Shown here: positions 7,995-16,021 of the stretch, piece after piece
Layout: each line of letters starts with the position of its first letter
Numbering within the stretch: the first letter of the stretch is position 1
Source: Planctomycetota bacterium
GTDB taxonomy: Bacteria; Planctomycetota; Planctomycetia; Pirellulales; UBA7805
NCBI GenBank assembly: GCA_014237955.1
Contig: JABABY010000012.1
Span: forward strand, 1-19,141
DNA: 19,141 bases
Reading direction: 5' to 3'
The notes under the pieces: generated by a model
Told to the model about the DNA's origin: nothing
Seen by the model: only the letters and a program-made list of their open reading frames with translations
Database searches by the model: none
Translations under genes and position numbers: made by a program

Positions 7995-8314
7995 ATCTTC
8001 GGCCCACCGAACTAAACCTTACGGCGGAAAACCGCTTACGCATTGCCTGGAATGACGGCAGCCAGCGGGAATATAGCGCCCGGGAGTTACGGGACCACTG
8101 TCCCTGTGCGAGCTGCCGGGAACAAAGACGCAGCACAAGCGAAACCGGCGACCTCTTGCCTGTACTCTCATCAGCGGAACTGCAACCGCTACGCATTATG
8201 GATATGCAGCCAGTCGGCAACTATGCGTATACCATCAAATTTAGCGACGGCCATGACACGGGCATTTTTCAGTTGTCTCTCCTAGGTCAATTGGGGCAAC
8301 CAGTATCCCAATAA
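7991..8314 (+). CDS. DUF971 family protein (gamma-butyrobetaine hydroxylase-like N-terminal domain)
   Basis: A 107-residue protein that fits the small stand-alone DUF971 domain. It has the beginning LRIAWNDGSQREYSARELRDHCPCASCRE (family W-x-DG, LR, CPCA-x-C features) and the later YAYTIKFSDGHDTGIF. The clustered Cys37, Cys39 and Cys42 with His36 could bind zinc or take part in Fe-S chemistry. In eukaryotic butyrobetaine and trimethyllysine hydroxylases the related N-terminal domain binds zinc. Bacterial stand-alone copies are of unknown function and often lie near Fe-S carrier (Mrp/ApbC) genes, which are not seen here. The GTG start at 7991 overlaps the preceding TGA by 4 bp, so it is probably translated by re-initiation after the CoA ligase gene. 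Confidence 0.88.
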   Translation: MNLRPTELNLTAENRLRIAWNDGSQREYSARELRDHCPCASCREQRRSTSETGDLLPVLSSAELQPLRIMDMQPVGNYAYTIKFSDGHDTGIFQLSLLGQLGQPVSQ

Positions 8315-8315
8315 C

Positions 8316-8333
8316 CGTTAGATCGTCCTAACG
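8316..8333. terminator. Possible bidirectional hairpin between convergent genes
   Basis: CGTTAG at 8316-8321 and CTAACG at 8328-8333 form a perfect 6-bp inverted repeat with a 6-nt loop. It lies exactly in the 21-bp gap between the DUF971 stop and the distal TAG of the DUF4340 reading frame. No T-tract follows on either side, so it is weak as an intrinsic terminator. Its position is the main argument. Confidence 0.3.
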
Positions 8334-8335
8334 AG

Positions 8336-8716
8336 CTAGGGCTTTACTGGTGGCACAATATTCTTGAGCTGATCCAGCGGATCCCGTTTTCTGGGCGAGG
8401 GCAGAGAAGTGCCATCCGGATTCTCACCCGGTTTTTCTTTTTCCTTGATGACATCCTTGATCGTCAGGTGGATTTTCCGATACGTGTCATCCGGAATCAC
8501 ATAATACCAATCTGAAAATAGGCGATTGAGTTCCGCAGAACGTTTTTTGGCTCCGGCAATTTTCTCTTCGTATTCCCTCTTTTCCTTCTCGTTAGCCCGG
8601 ATTATCTTCTCCCTCTTCTCCTGCCACGATTTTTTTGCTGCCTCTTCTGAGGCCTGTTTTTCTTCAGGCGTACGAGAATCTACATTGCCTTCTGCTTCGC
8701 TGGGCCCACTAGCTTT
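8336..8716 (-). pseudogene. In-frame C-terminal part of the DUF4340 protein, downstream of a premature TAA
   Basis: Immediately after the TAA at 8719-8717 the same frame stays open for 126 codons to a TAG at 8338-8336. The translation begins KASGPSEAEGNVDSRTPEEK, continues as a Lys/Glu-rich coiled-coil-like stretch (about residues 21-62 of the tail), then has AELNRLFSDWYYVIPDDTY with RKIHLTIKDVI and a Pro-rich end. Long open coding-like sequence in the same frame, and the way planctomycete DUF4340 proteins usually end with a DWYYVI-like segment, indicate this is the real C-terminus. A single substitution of GAA, AAA or CAA to TAA would explain it, all natural codons in this linker. Read-through, decay of the gene and a base-call error cannot be told apart from this sequence. 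Confidence 0.72.
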
Positions 8717-10108
8717 TTATTTTCCAGAACTCTCGCCAACGCCGTTTTGCAGCGCAGGATTCCCCTCAGCCGAATTTGCTTGAGCCGGAGGCTGGGCCCG
8801 ATCTATTTCTGTGGCTTCCCCGGTTGTGGGTTCGGGGAGATTTTCTTGAGGCACCTCTCGGTAATCGGGCACTTCGAGGAGAGCCTCGTTAACGCGTGTG
8901 ATCACCATCAGATTCCGTAGAACCGTTCCACCTCCCGAGGCAACTGTTGCGACCTCACCCGCTGTTGGTTCACTTTCTTCGATTATCTTTTCTGTCCCGG
9001 CAACATTGCCAAACCGCAGGGCGTATTCCACACCATTAGCCATCCCCACACTCACTTCACCGTTATTGGATAACAATACATTTTGTTTTTCGCCACTCGG
9101 CGATTGCACCGTTCGGAAGAAAAACCCATGCTCCTCTAGACTTTTGACTGCCTGGGGGTTGTCCCGAATGAATTCCGCAAGACTATTGCCGAGACCCTCC
9201 GGTTTTCGATGAACATCGACAATTTTCAAGTCGTCCAATGCCAATTTCATTTCATCCAGACGCTGCTTGTTGAGTTCCTCATCCTCGTTTAATTTCTTTT
9301 CCTCCGGGGTGCCATCCTTAAAAGCAAGCAATTGTTTTATTTTCCAGTCAAGATTTTCCTGATCGTATTGCAGTTTGATATCGGACTGCATGTCAACACC
9401 CTGCACGATCGTGACAACCTGCAAGCCATCGCTGCCCAACACTGGCTGCTGCTGGGTGACGACCGAGTAGTCGTTGATCGAAACAGTCTCTAGATCAAGG
9501 GGATTCAGCTTGAGAAGGTCCCGTTCGATCCAATCCTCAAACTTGGTTGATAAATCTTCGGGCGTTAAATTCACTGTGTATACTTGATCGTTTCCAGCCT
9601 GCCTGACGTAATATTGACCATCTGCGGCACCTATTTTTTTGCCAATAATGAAATCTGCCAGATCTGCCCCGTCACCATCACTTAAGGTAACTCGGGTACC
9701 CACTCCTTCGGCCCCTTTTCCTAATTGATCGTTTGCCGGATCCAAAACACCAAAATCATGATGGTTGCCAGATTGGTCGGTAACACTTGAGAGAATAATT
9801 TTGTTATTCACACCCGTTACGGCACGAACGAGGTGATCGCTCTCATCTGCCGGATAATTTTCATGGGACGGAATCGAAAAACGACCCTCGACTTTGGCAA
9901 CCTCAAAAGGCTTCGCCCGCCCCTCATTGGAGTCGAACTGAATAATCTTCATGCGGGTAACATCCAGCGGATTCTCAATAGCAACCAGAGGCTTGCCCAC
10001 CTCATCAACGGCCTTCTTTTCAGGTGCTTCACGACTCACAGCGAAAGCCAATATGGTGCTCACGAAGGCAATCGCAAGAAACAACAGCGTTTTACTATCT
10101 TCACTCAT
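8717..10108 (-). CDS. DUF4340 domain-containing membrane-anchored protein, truncated by an in-frame stop
   Basis: From the ATG at 10108 the protein has 463 residues up to a TAA at 8719-8717. A TTG at 10141 would add 11 residues, but the ATG starts directly before the single N-terminal membrane anchor (MSEDSKTLLFLAIAFVSTIL). The rest lies outside the membrane: DUF4340 repeats with FEVAKVEGRFSIPSHENYPA, YYVRQAGNDQVYTVNL and FEDWIERDLLKLNPLDLETVSI, then an acidic Pro/Glu-rich linker. Proteins of this family follow GldG-type ABC components in many bacteria and are thought to be the complex's periplasmic partner. Here the gene sits 76 nt downstream of the fused permease/GldG gene and is surely in its operon. 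The reading frame continues for 126 family-like codons after the stop, so the annotated end is probably not the ancestral one. Confidence 0.85.
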   Translation of the reverse strand: MSEDSKTLLFLAIAFVSTILAFAVSREAPEKKAVDEVGKPLVAIENPLDVTRMKIIQFDSNEGRAKPFEVAKVEGRFSIPSHENYPADESDHLVRAVTGVNNKIILSSVTDQSGNHHDFGVLDPANDQLGKGAEGVGTRVTLSDGDGADLADFIIGKKIGAADGQYYVRQAGNDQVYTVNLTPEDLSTKFEDWIERDLLKLNPLDLETVSINDYSVVTQQQPVLGSDGLQVVTIVQGVDMQSDIKLQYDQENLDWKIKQLLAFKDGTPEEKKLNEDEELNKQRLDEMKLALDDLKIVDVHRKPEGLGNSLAEFIRDNPQAVKSLEEHGFFFRTVQSPSGEKQNVLLSNNGEVSVGMANGVEYALRFGNVAGTEKIIEESEPTAGEVATVASGGGTVLRNLMVITRVNEALLEVPDYREVPQENLPEPTTGEATEIDRAQPPAQANSAEGNPALQNGVGESSGK

Positions 10109-10184
10109 CGTCACTTCAATTCCTGCTGGAGATTCCCTCAAACGAGGACTATTTCTTACTATTTCTTTGGTACTAGCCCATCGA

Positions 10185-13070
10185 TTATCTCAACCGACTT
10201 GCGTGGACCGACTCTCTTTCTCGCGATCGCCGGACAAAGAAGACACAGATCGCAATCATTAATGGGGGAATTGGCGGCAATACAACTGCCAATATTTTGT
10301 AGTTATCCTGCACTCGATGAATATTGGCCGCCATTTCATTTTCAATCTGGCGGTATTCTGTCTTCTCCTCACGGTCCAACTGGGCTTTTCTTGACTCAAC
10401 GCGATCCGAGCCATTGCGCCGGGCCATAGCAAGTTCTTCTTCCTTTTGCTGCACACTGATATCCGTCCTTGCAGAGAGGCTCTCGTACATCTTTTCTAGT
10501 GCCGCTTGTTCCCTATCTAAAATTTCCTTGAACTTCTTCTGAGCTTTTTCTCTAGCGCTATCGCGATCTGACTTCGCCTCATCCCCCCACCTCTTGATTG
10601 CCGTGAGTTCTCGATGCAATGGGCGACGTTTTCGTATGTCGATAAATCTTGAATCGCCCGCCAACTGATCCAAAACATTTAGAACAAAAGGAACATTATC
10701 AACCTGCCATTTAGCAAATCGTTCGTCGAAGAAATTAGCCCGTTCACGAAGCAGAAAGAACACTCCTGCTAACACATCTACATCTGCAACAACAACGACA
10801 TCCACAGTAGGCGAAGCTGTCGGCAATTCCGATTGTGGTAGTGCGTCTTCTGCCGCCTCAGATTGGGGGACCGGCTTTTCGTCAAGATGAATTGCTGCCG
10901 CAAGCACATAGGGAATCTCGGTCGATATTTCATATTGCTTCAATTCCTCTCGTGAACGGAGGCCTGCTTGACCAAAGGGATTGCGACTAAGGCAATCGTT
11001 GTATGGGACCATGCCTGTTCGTCGCCCCAGAGAAATCAAAGGCGTAAAGGTACGACCTACGTCACTGCCCACATCCTCTATAGCGCCCGGGTAAAGGAAA
11101 AGCAGTTTTTGTAATCCGGAGCTAATGGGCTGCTCATTATTAAAGGGCTCTCCCGATTCGTCGCATGCGGGAGTGATCCAGACATATTCATTTTGCAATT
11201 CACCATCTTCTGGATGCGGCGTATAGTCCTGCCAGACAATTGCCGCCTGCTCCGCGGCTTGCGGCAAACCAAAACCCGATCGCTTTGGCGCGACACCCAC
11301 CAATTTGATCCCCAGCAGATCCCACAGTGGCGCTAAATTACCTTTGGGCTCCGGCGGTTGCCGCATAAGCGCCATCTGACCGGGAGGCTGTTTTGGCTGG
11401 TCCGTTCCAGGGGCAGGAGAAGTGACTGGCAGGGGATCTTCATAGATGGCCGTCGGTTGGCCACTTTTGACGGCAGCGATGAAATGCTGCATCTGTTGCT
11501 CGTTGAGTGATGAAGGTTGCACCGCGAGTAATACGTCATATTGGTCACTAATGGGTTGCGTTGGATCGACCTCGATAACCTTGAATTGTTTTTTTAACTC
11601 CTGAATCAGTGGCTGCTCACCCGAACCGGGACCGGAAAATCCACCCCGCATCATCAACTGTGCATCGGTCTTCAAAACGGCCACGGTCATCCGCTCCTGC
11701 TGGAGGACTGTGGCAAGAGAACGCATCAATTCGTATTCCACCGGAAGGCTTTCACCCATAAACGGCACCACCACCCGCTCAAGACCATATTCAAAGGCCA
11801 CTCCAAAAATAACGTCCCGTGAAGTGGCCGCACCGCGTAGTGTTGTTAGCATCGTCTCTTTTTTTATTCCGTAGAGCGTTTCTGCCCGATTGGCTGGTTC
11901 ACCAAAGATATCGATTCCATCGTACACGCGAAGTTTTACTCGCTTGCCGCCGACCGCTTTTATCTCCTGTAATGTAGAAAGGAGATTAAACCGCTTCTGA
12001 ACAAAGTCCTCGGGAAGATCCCGGCTGATAAAAGCTTCAATTTTTAATACATAAGGGTCGTCTTTTGCTGTTAGGTCTTTGACGAGCTGCACCGATCGTG
12101 GTGAAAGCGAACCGAGACGCTCGCTCGTAACATCGACTCGAAACAGATGCAAGGCCGCCGCCGCAACACTCACGCTGCCAGCGATAAGAATAAGGGCGAG
12201 AACGCGTAGAACATAATGTCCCGTCATTGAAGGACGGTCGCGACTACCCGTCCAATGTCTACGGCCAATAAGAACCATCGATAGATAAATCATTACCGTG
12301 ATAACCATCAGGAAGTAGATCAGGCTCGAAGCACTGACCACGCCACTCTGGAAATCATGAAACTTTGCCGAGATACTGAACTGTGAAATGTTTCGAGCCA
12401 CGGATTCCGGGAACACAATGTCCGCCCACGATGCAATGACCAGCGGGGCACAGAAAATCACGCCCAGAATAAATCCAACGGTAAGATTTCTGGTCATAAA
12501 GGATGCAACCATTCCGACCGAGAGCATGGCGAGTCCGATGACCCAATAGCCAAAGTAATTGCCAAGAAAAAGTCCCAAATCAGGATTGCCAAGACTCGTC
12601 AGCACCAAAAAGTTGCAAATCTCGGAAAACAACAATGAGACCGTATAAATCGCCACCGCACCGAGATATTTTCCCAGCACAATATCGAAGTCCGCTGCTG
12701 GCATCGTGAGCAGAAGCTCGTCGGTACCCTGTCGCCGTTCTTCCGCCCAAATGCCCATGGTGATTGCAGGAATGAAAATCAGCAGGATCAACGGGATATA
12801 TTGATTCAGTTGATCCAGATTTGCCAAATTGGAGCTAAAAAATGCTTCGCTCCAAAAAGCGGTGATGGAAGAAAGGGCGACAAAGAGGCACAAAAACACA
12901 TAACCGGTTGGATTCGTAAAGTACGCCCTGAAATCACGTTTGAAGACAGCAAAGGCAGAGCGTCGCGTCGAGGCAATCACCACCAAGCCAATCGCCAAAG
13001 GCGCGAGAAATAATATATCAATCCCGAACAAACCCAACAGGGATGAGAGTTTTGTGGCAAAAAGTTCCAT
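10185..13070 (-). CDS. Fused ABC-2 permease and GldG-type auxiliary protein
   Basis: A 961-residue protein that combines two subunits that are separate in gliding Bacteroidetes. Residues about 14-270 form an ABC-2 type permease with seven or so membrane segments and the conserved loop IWAEERRQGTDELLLTMP (107-124). After another membrane segment (about 288-308), residues 309-640 are the GldG/ABC-transporter-auxiliary region (VDVTSERLGSLSPRSVQLVKDL, VLKIEAFISRDLP, GVAFEYGLERVVVPFM). A further region precedes a charged coiled coil of roughly 100 residues, and a final membrane anchor at about 924-946 ends in a basic tail. The ATG at 13070 has only a weak SD and lies 66 nt after the ATPase gene. 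It should provide the membrane channel for that ATPase, with the DUF4340 protein as the third part. The cargo is unknown. Confidence 0.88.
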   Translation of the reverse strand: MELFATKLSSLLGLFGIDILFLAPLAIGLVVIASTRRSAFAVFKRDFRAYFTNPTGYVFLCLFVALSSITAFWSEAFFSSNLANLDQLNQYIPLILLIFIPAITMGIWAEERRQGTDELLLTMPAADFDIVLGKYLGAVAIYTVSLLFSEICNFLVLTSLGNPDLGLFLGNYFGYWVIGLAMLSVGMVASFMTRNLTVGFILGVIFCAPLVIASWADIVFPESVARNISQFSISAKFHDFQSGVVSASSLIYFLMVITVMIYLSMVLIGRRHWTGSRDRPSMTGHYVLRVLALILIAGSVSVAAAALHLFRVDVTSERLGSLSPRSVQLVKDLTAKDDPYVLKIEAFISRDLPEDFVQKRFNLLSTLQEIKAVGGKRVKLRVYDGIDIFGEPANRAETLYGIKKETMLTTLRGAATSRDVIFGVAFEYGLERVVVPFMGESLPVEYELMRSLATVLQQERMTVAVLKTDAQLMMRGGFSGPGSGEQPLIQELKKQFKVIEVDPTQPISDQYDVLLAVQPSSLNEQQMQHFIAAVKSGQPTAIYEDPLPVTSPAPGTDQPKQPPGQMALMRQPPEPKGNLAPLWDLLGIKLVGVAPKRSGFGLPQAAEQAAIVWQDYTPHPEDGELQNEYVWITPACDESGEPFNNEQPISSGLQKLLFLYPGAIEDVGSDVGRTFTPLISLGRRTGMVPYNDCLSRNPFGQAGLRSREELKQYEISTEIPYVLAAAIHLDEKPVPQSEAAEDALPQSELPTASPTVDVVVVADVDVLAGVFFLLRERANFFDERFAKWQVDNVPFVLNVLDQLAGDSRFIDIRKRRPLHRELTAIKRWGDEAKSDRDSAREKAQKKFKEILDREQAALEKMYESLSARTDISVQQKEEELAMARRNGSDRVESRKAQLDREEKTEYRQIENEMAANIHRVQDNYKILAVVLPPIPPLMIAICVFFVRRSRERESVHASRLR

Positions 13071-13136
13071 CGTTTTCTTGTCCGTTATTTTTTTACTGAT
13101 CTACTTCGGGACTACTCTACTGCGTCTGAGCTAAAG

Positions 13137-13895
13137 TCAGGCCATTTCTGCCGATGTCACTTTTGAAAATATGGCATCGAGGCTTTCACCCTGCGAACAC
13201 AACTCATCCAACAAACCGTCAAAGGCCAAACATCCGTTGTGGATAAAGATGACGCGATCTGCCATCGCCTCGACCTCCTGAAGAATATGGGTTGAAAGCA
13301 GGATTGTCTTCTCTTCCCCTAATTGCCGCAACCTGTTGCGGACATCTGTAATCTGATTCGGATCAAGGCCCGCAGTAGGCTCATCGAGAATCAAAACATC
13401 GGGTTCATGAAGCAACGCGTGAGCCATACCGACACGCTGACGATACCCCTTTGATAATTTTCCTATTGGTTTTCGCAACACATCTCGCAGACCGCATAAA
13501 TGAGTAACAGCATCAATGCGCTCTGCCGCCTGCCCGGCTGGCAACTCACGCGCTTCGGCAAAAAACTGCAAAAGACCGAGCGGTGTCATCTCCGGGTAGA
13601 GTGGACCATTTTCTGGAAGGTAACCAAGTCTGGCAGCACCGGAAAGTCGATCGGTAGTCATATCGTGGCCCGCTATTTGCGCACTCCCGGAGGAGGGAGC
13701 AAGATACCCCGTGAGCAATTTCATCGTCGTGCTCTTGCCAGCGCCGTTGGGCCCAAGGAACGCCACAACCTCGCCCTTATAAATTTTGAAAGAGACATCA
13801 CGTACCGCTGCAAAATCACCATAAAATTTGCAAAGACCATCTGCTTCAATCATCGGTGTTTTTATCAGATCATTTTGGTCATTCTGACGAGACAT
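13137..13895 (-). CDS. ABC transporter ATP-binding protein (GldA/CcmA-like)
   Basis: A complete 252-residue ATPase. It shows Walker A GPNGAGKST (48-56), a Q-loop region GYLPENGPLYPEMT (91-104) with Glu instead of Gln as in GldA-type proteins, the signature LSKGYRQRVGMA (147-158), Walker B VLILDEP (167-173), the D-loop AGLDPNQ and the switch His203 in LSTHILQEV. It would power the permease encoded directly downstream and acts at the inner face of the membrane. The ATG at 13895 has GGAG 10 nt upstream. An internal ATG at 13853 (MIEADGLCKFYG) is a common start in this family and remains possible. It is the first gene of a three-gene operon, preceded by a long leader and a candidate promoter. Confidence 0.93.
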   Translation of the reverse strand: MSRQNDQNDLIKTPMIEADGLCKFYGDFAAVRDVSFKIYKGEVVAFLGPNGAGKSTTMKLLTGYLAPSSGSAQIAGHDMTTDRLSGAARLGYLPENGPLYPEMTPLGLLQFFAEARELPAGQAAERIDAVTHLCGLRDVLRKPIGKLSKGYRQRVGMAHALLHEPDVLILDEPTAGLDPNQITDVRNRLRQLGEEKTILLSTHILQEVEAMADRVIFIHNGCLAFDGLLDELCSQGESLDAIFSKVTSAEMA

Positions 13896-13930
13896 ATCTG
13901 CAAAACTCCACAGTTTGTCGTTGTTTCATC

Positions 13931-13961
13931 GTTGTCCAGCACCACTTTTGAAACGGACAAC
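13931..13961 (-). promoter_or_regulatory. Inverted repeat in the leader of the ABC operon
   Basis: GTTGTCC at 13931-13937 and GGACAAC at 13955-13961 are perfect 7-bp arms around a 17-nt spacer, ending 36 nt upstream of the ATPase start codon. It could be a regulator's binding site or a hairpin in the mRNA leader. There is no direct support for either beyond symmetry and position. Confidence 0.3.
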
Positions 13962-14084
13962 CCGCACCAAAGGGGAGATGGGGCAAAGGGGTCGGGAAAC
14001 TTCGTCTGCATCCCTAAACGTTAGAAACATAGGGCAGGAAAACGGGTCTTGTCGTAGTAAAAGAAGACCTTACTCTGACACAAA

Positions 14085-14112
14085 AATTTATAAATTCATC
14101 GGATAATGTCAA
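14085..14112 (-). promoter_or_regulatory. Candidate sigma70-type promoter of the ABC transporter operon
   Basis: On the minus strand a perfect -35 box TTGACA (14112-14107) is followed after 16 nt by TAAATT (14090-14085, four of six consensus bases), in an AT-rich stretch that also offers TATAAA at 14092-14087 with a 14-nt spacer. The start of transcription would be near 14078, giving a leader of about 180 nt before the ATPase gene. It is the clearest promoter match noticed in the window. Confidence 0.5.
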
Positions 14113-14209
14113 GGCTCATCGACAATTGCCACACTCTGTCCCATCAATGAGAATCGAAATAACTATGGAAAAATCGCTAAAACGACGGGCACGCCACACG
14201 CCAGCAAGC

Positions 14210-15826
14210 CTAGTGGGCCTCACCGATTTTCCGTTGGTACTCCAGATGCCGTCGCCAGCGAGAATCGTTTCTTTCTTCAAAATCGATCCGCTGGTGAACA
14301 CCCCGAGTTTCCTCGCGAGCCAGTGCTGCCGTGATAATGAAATAGGCGACTGTCAGCATGTTCTGCAACTCCCAGCCTTCACTATCAGAAAATTGCTGCG
14401 ATAAAACGTAATGGCACCACTGTTCGACCGTTTCTTCTGCTTCCTTCAAACCGACTTGTGACCGATGGACCCCCGCTTTACGCCACATAAGGCTTTTTAA
14501 AGAGTTACGAATGTCAGCAATATCGAGTGTGTCAGCCTGTTCCGAACTTTCGCAATGGACTAGTGGGGGGACATGAAATTGGTCGGCCATTGTCAACGCT
14601 TCTCGACTGGCTGCCGCTCCAGCGTGAGCACCATAGACCATCCCCTCTAAAAGACTGTTCGAAGCAAGTCGATTAGCTCCGTGCAGTCCACTCGATGTAA
14701 CCTCCCCAGCCGCCCATAAATGGGGCACCGTTGTGCGACCTTCACCGTCGACCGAGACACCCCCGATAAAATAGTGTGCACCCGGACGAACGGGAATCCG
14801 ATCCGTTACTATATTGAGTCCAAACTTTTTGCAAACTAAACCAATCCCTGGGAAGCGATTGCGAATGACGGATGCCTCGAGATGACTCATGTCGAGATAA
14901 ACACAGGGATGGCCGGTCTTCTGCATCTGTAATTCAATGGCATGCGAGACAACATCCCGGGGAGCCAATTCCATTCGCTGATCATAGTCTCCCATGAAGC
15001 GTTCTCCCTGACAGTCAATCAGATGCGCGCCCTCGCCCCTGACTGCCTCAGTGATCAGACGGCGGTTGCTCCCCGCAATATAAAGCATCGTTGGGTGGAA
15101 TTGCATGAATTCCATATCGCGCAGTTGAGCACCAGCACGAAACGCAGCAGCAATACCATCACCTGTGGCCACTTCTGGATTACTCGTCTCTCGGTAAAGC
15201 TGGCCGGCTCCCCCGGTACAGAGAATTGTCTGCTTGGCCCAAACCAAGGTATTCCCCAAGTTGGGTCGCGCAACAACAGCACCCCGACAACCATCCTCGT
15301 CGGTGAGCAAATCCAACGTGAATGCGTTTTTCCAAACCCCAACATGAGGCAAACGGTCGGTCCAACACGCCACTACCCGCATGATTTCCGCGCCTGTTGC
15401 ATCACCATTGGCATGGACAATGCGATGATGGCTATGCCCCCCTTCTTTACCGACTGCCAGTTCACCTGCTTCCTTATCAAAAGAAGCACCCCAACGAATC
15501 AATTCGTCGATTCGCTCGGGAGCTTCACGAATTACCATCTCCACAATCTCCTCATCACAGAGATTACAGCCAGCGATGAGGGTATCCTGCACATGGCTTT
15601 CAAAGCAGTCGTCTGATTTGATGGCCCCCGCGATGCCACCCTGAGCATACACACTACTCGATTGTTCTAAGGCGTCTTTAGTAATCACCAAAACCCGCAA
15701 CCCAGGATCAATTTCGATCGCTGCCCGGAGACCGGCCAACCCACCACCAATGATCAAAACATCCACAAAGTGGTGGGGAACGGACTTTGGATCAAAAGCA
15801 GCGAGGTAGCGGGGGAAACAATACAT
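14210..15826 (-). CDS. nadB: L-aspartate oxidase
   Basis: A 538-residue flavoprotein that oxidises L-aspartate to iminoaspartate, the first step of de novo NAD synthesis. NadA then condenses it to quinolinate. Marks are the FAD loop DVLIIGGGLAGLRAA (GxGxxG at 27-32), SSSVYAQGGIAG (57-68), KEGGHSHHRIVHANGDATG (127-145), HPTML (244-248), APRDVVSHAI (288-297), RPGAHYFIGG (347-356) and HGANRLASNSLLEG (382-395). His244, Arg290, His351 and Arg386 fall at the same numbers as the substrate-binding residues known in the E. coli enzyme. This, together with the KEGGHS segment, favours NadB over succinate dehydrogenase or fumarate reductase flavoproteins. The C-terminal helical domain is complete. The ATG at 15826 has no clear SD. 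No nadA or nadC is in the window. Confidence 0.94.
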   Translation of the reverse strand: MYCFPRYLAAFDPKSVPHHFVDVLIIGGGLAGLRAAIEIDPGLRVLVITKDALEQSSSVYAQGGIAGAIKSDDCFESHVQDTLIAGCNLCDEEIVEMVIREAPERIDELIRWGASFDKEAGELAVGKEGGHSHHRIVHANGDATGAEIMRVVACWTDRLPHVGVWKNAFTLDLLTDEDGCRGAVVARPNLGNTLVWAKQTILCTGGAGQLYRETSNPEVATGDGIAAAFRAGAQLRDMEFMQFHPTMLYIAGSNRRLITEAVRGEGAHLIDCQGERFMGDYDQRMELAPRDVVSHAIELQMQKTGHPCVYLDMSHLEASVIRNRFPGIGLVCKKFGLNIVTDRIPVRPGAHYFIGGVSVDGEGRTTVPHLWAAGEVTSSGLHGANRLASNSLLEGMVYGAHAGAAASREALTMADQFHVPPLVHCESSEQADTLDIADIRNSLKSLMWRKAGVHRSQVGLKEAEETVEQWCHYVLSQQFSDSEGWELQNMLTVAYFIITAALAREETRGVHQRIDFEERNDSRWRRHLEYQRKIGEAH

Positions 15827-16021
15827 TCAGGATTGCTCGCAGAGGTTTCTTTACTGCAATTCAATGAAGGACCATTCCGGCCCTTATCAGCAGCTTACCT
15901 CGGGAAAATCTTAATCACGCATTTCCCTTGGCAACTTTCCAGATGCAGTATGATACTCTCTGAGGCGATACGAAGCGACTCACCCAAAGCCACTAGAATA
16001 AATTCGTTGCCTGCTGCCAGG
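15827..16021. other. Intergenic region between the DUF4175-like gene and nadB
   Basis: This 195-bp gap holds no recognised terminator or promoter. A 32-codon minus-strand frame starting GTG at 15993 exists but has no SD, no family resemblance and no support. It is not counted as a gene. Confidence 0.35.

Larger units (their letters stand above)
13896..14209. other. Intergenic region between nadB and the ABC operon
   Basis: These 314 bp contain no recognisable gene. Read on the minus strand they hold, in order, the region after the nadB stop without a convincing T-tailed terminator, the candidate promoter at 14112-14085, an untranslated leader of about 180 nt, and a 7-bp inverted repeat at 13961-13931 close to the ATPase start. 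No known riboswitch or tRNA-like structure was recognised in the leader. Confidence 0.5.

Noticed and set aside
14150..14209. Possible terminator after nadB on the minus strand
   Set aside because: The T-tract near 14170 is preceded only by a 3-bp stem; no stable hairpin could be drawn.
14942..15616. A 224-codon plus-strand frame
   Set aside because: It is antisense to nadB, whose active-site motifs are clear throughout this range.
15895..15993. A 32-codon minus-strand frame between the DUF4175-like gene and nadB
   Set aside because: GTG start, no Shine-Dalgarno, no resemblance to a known small protein; length is expected by chance.
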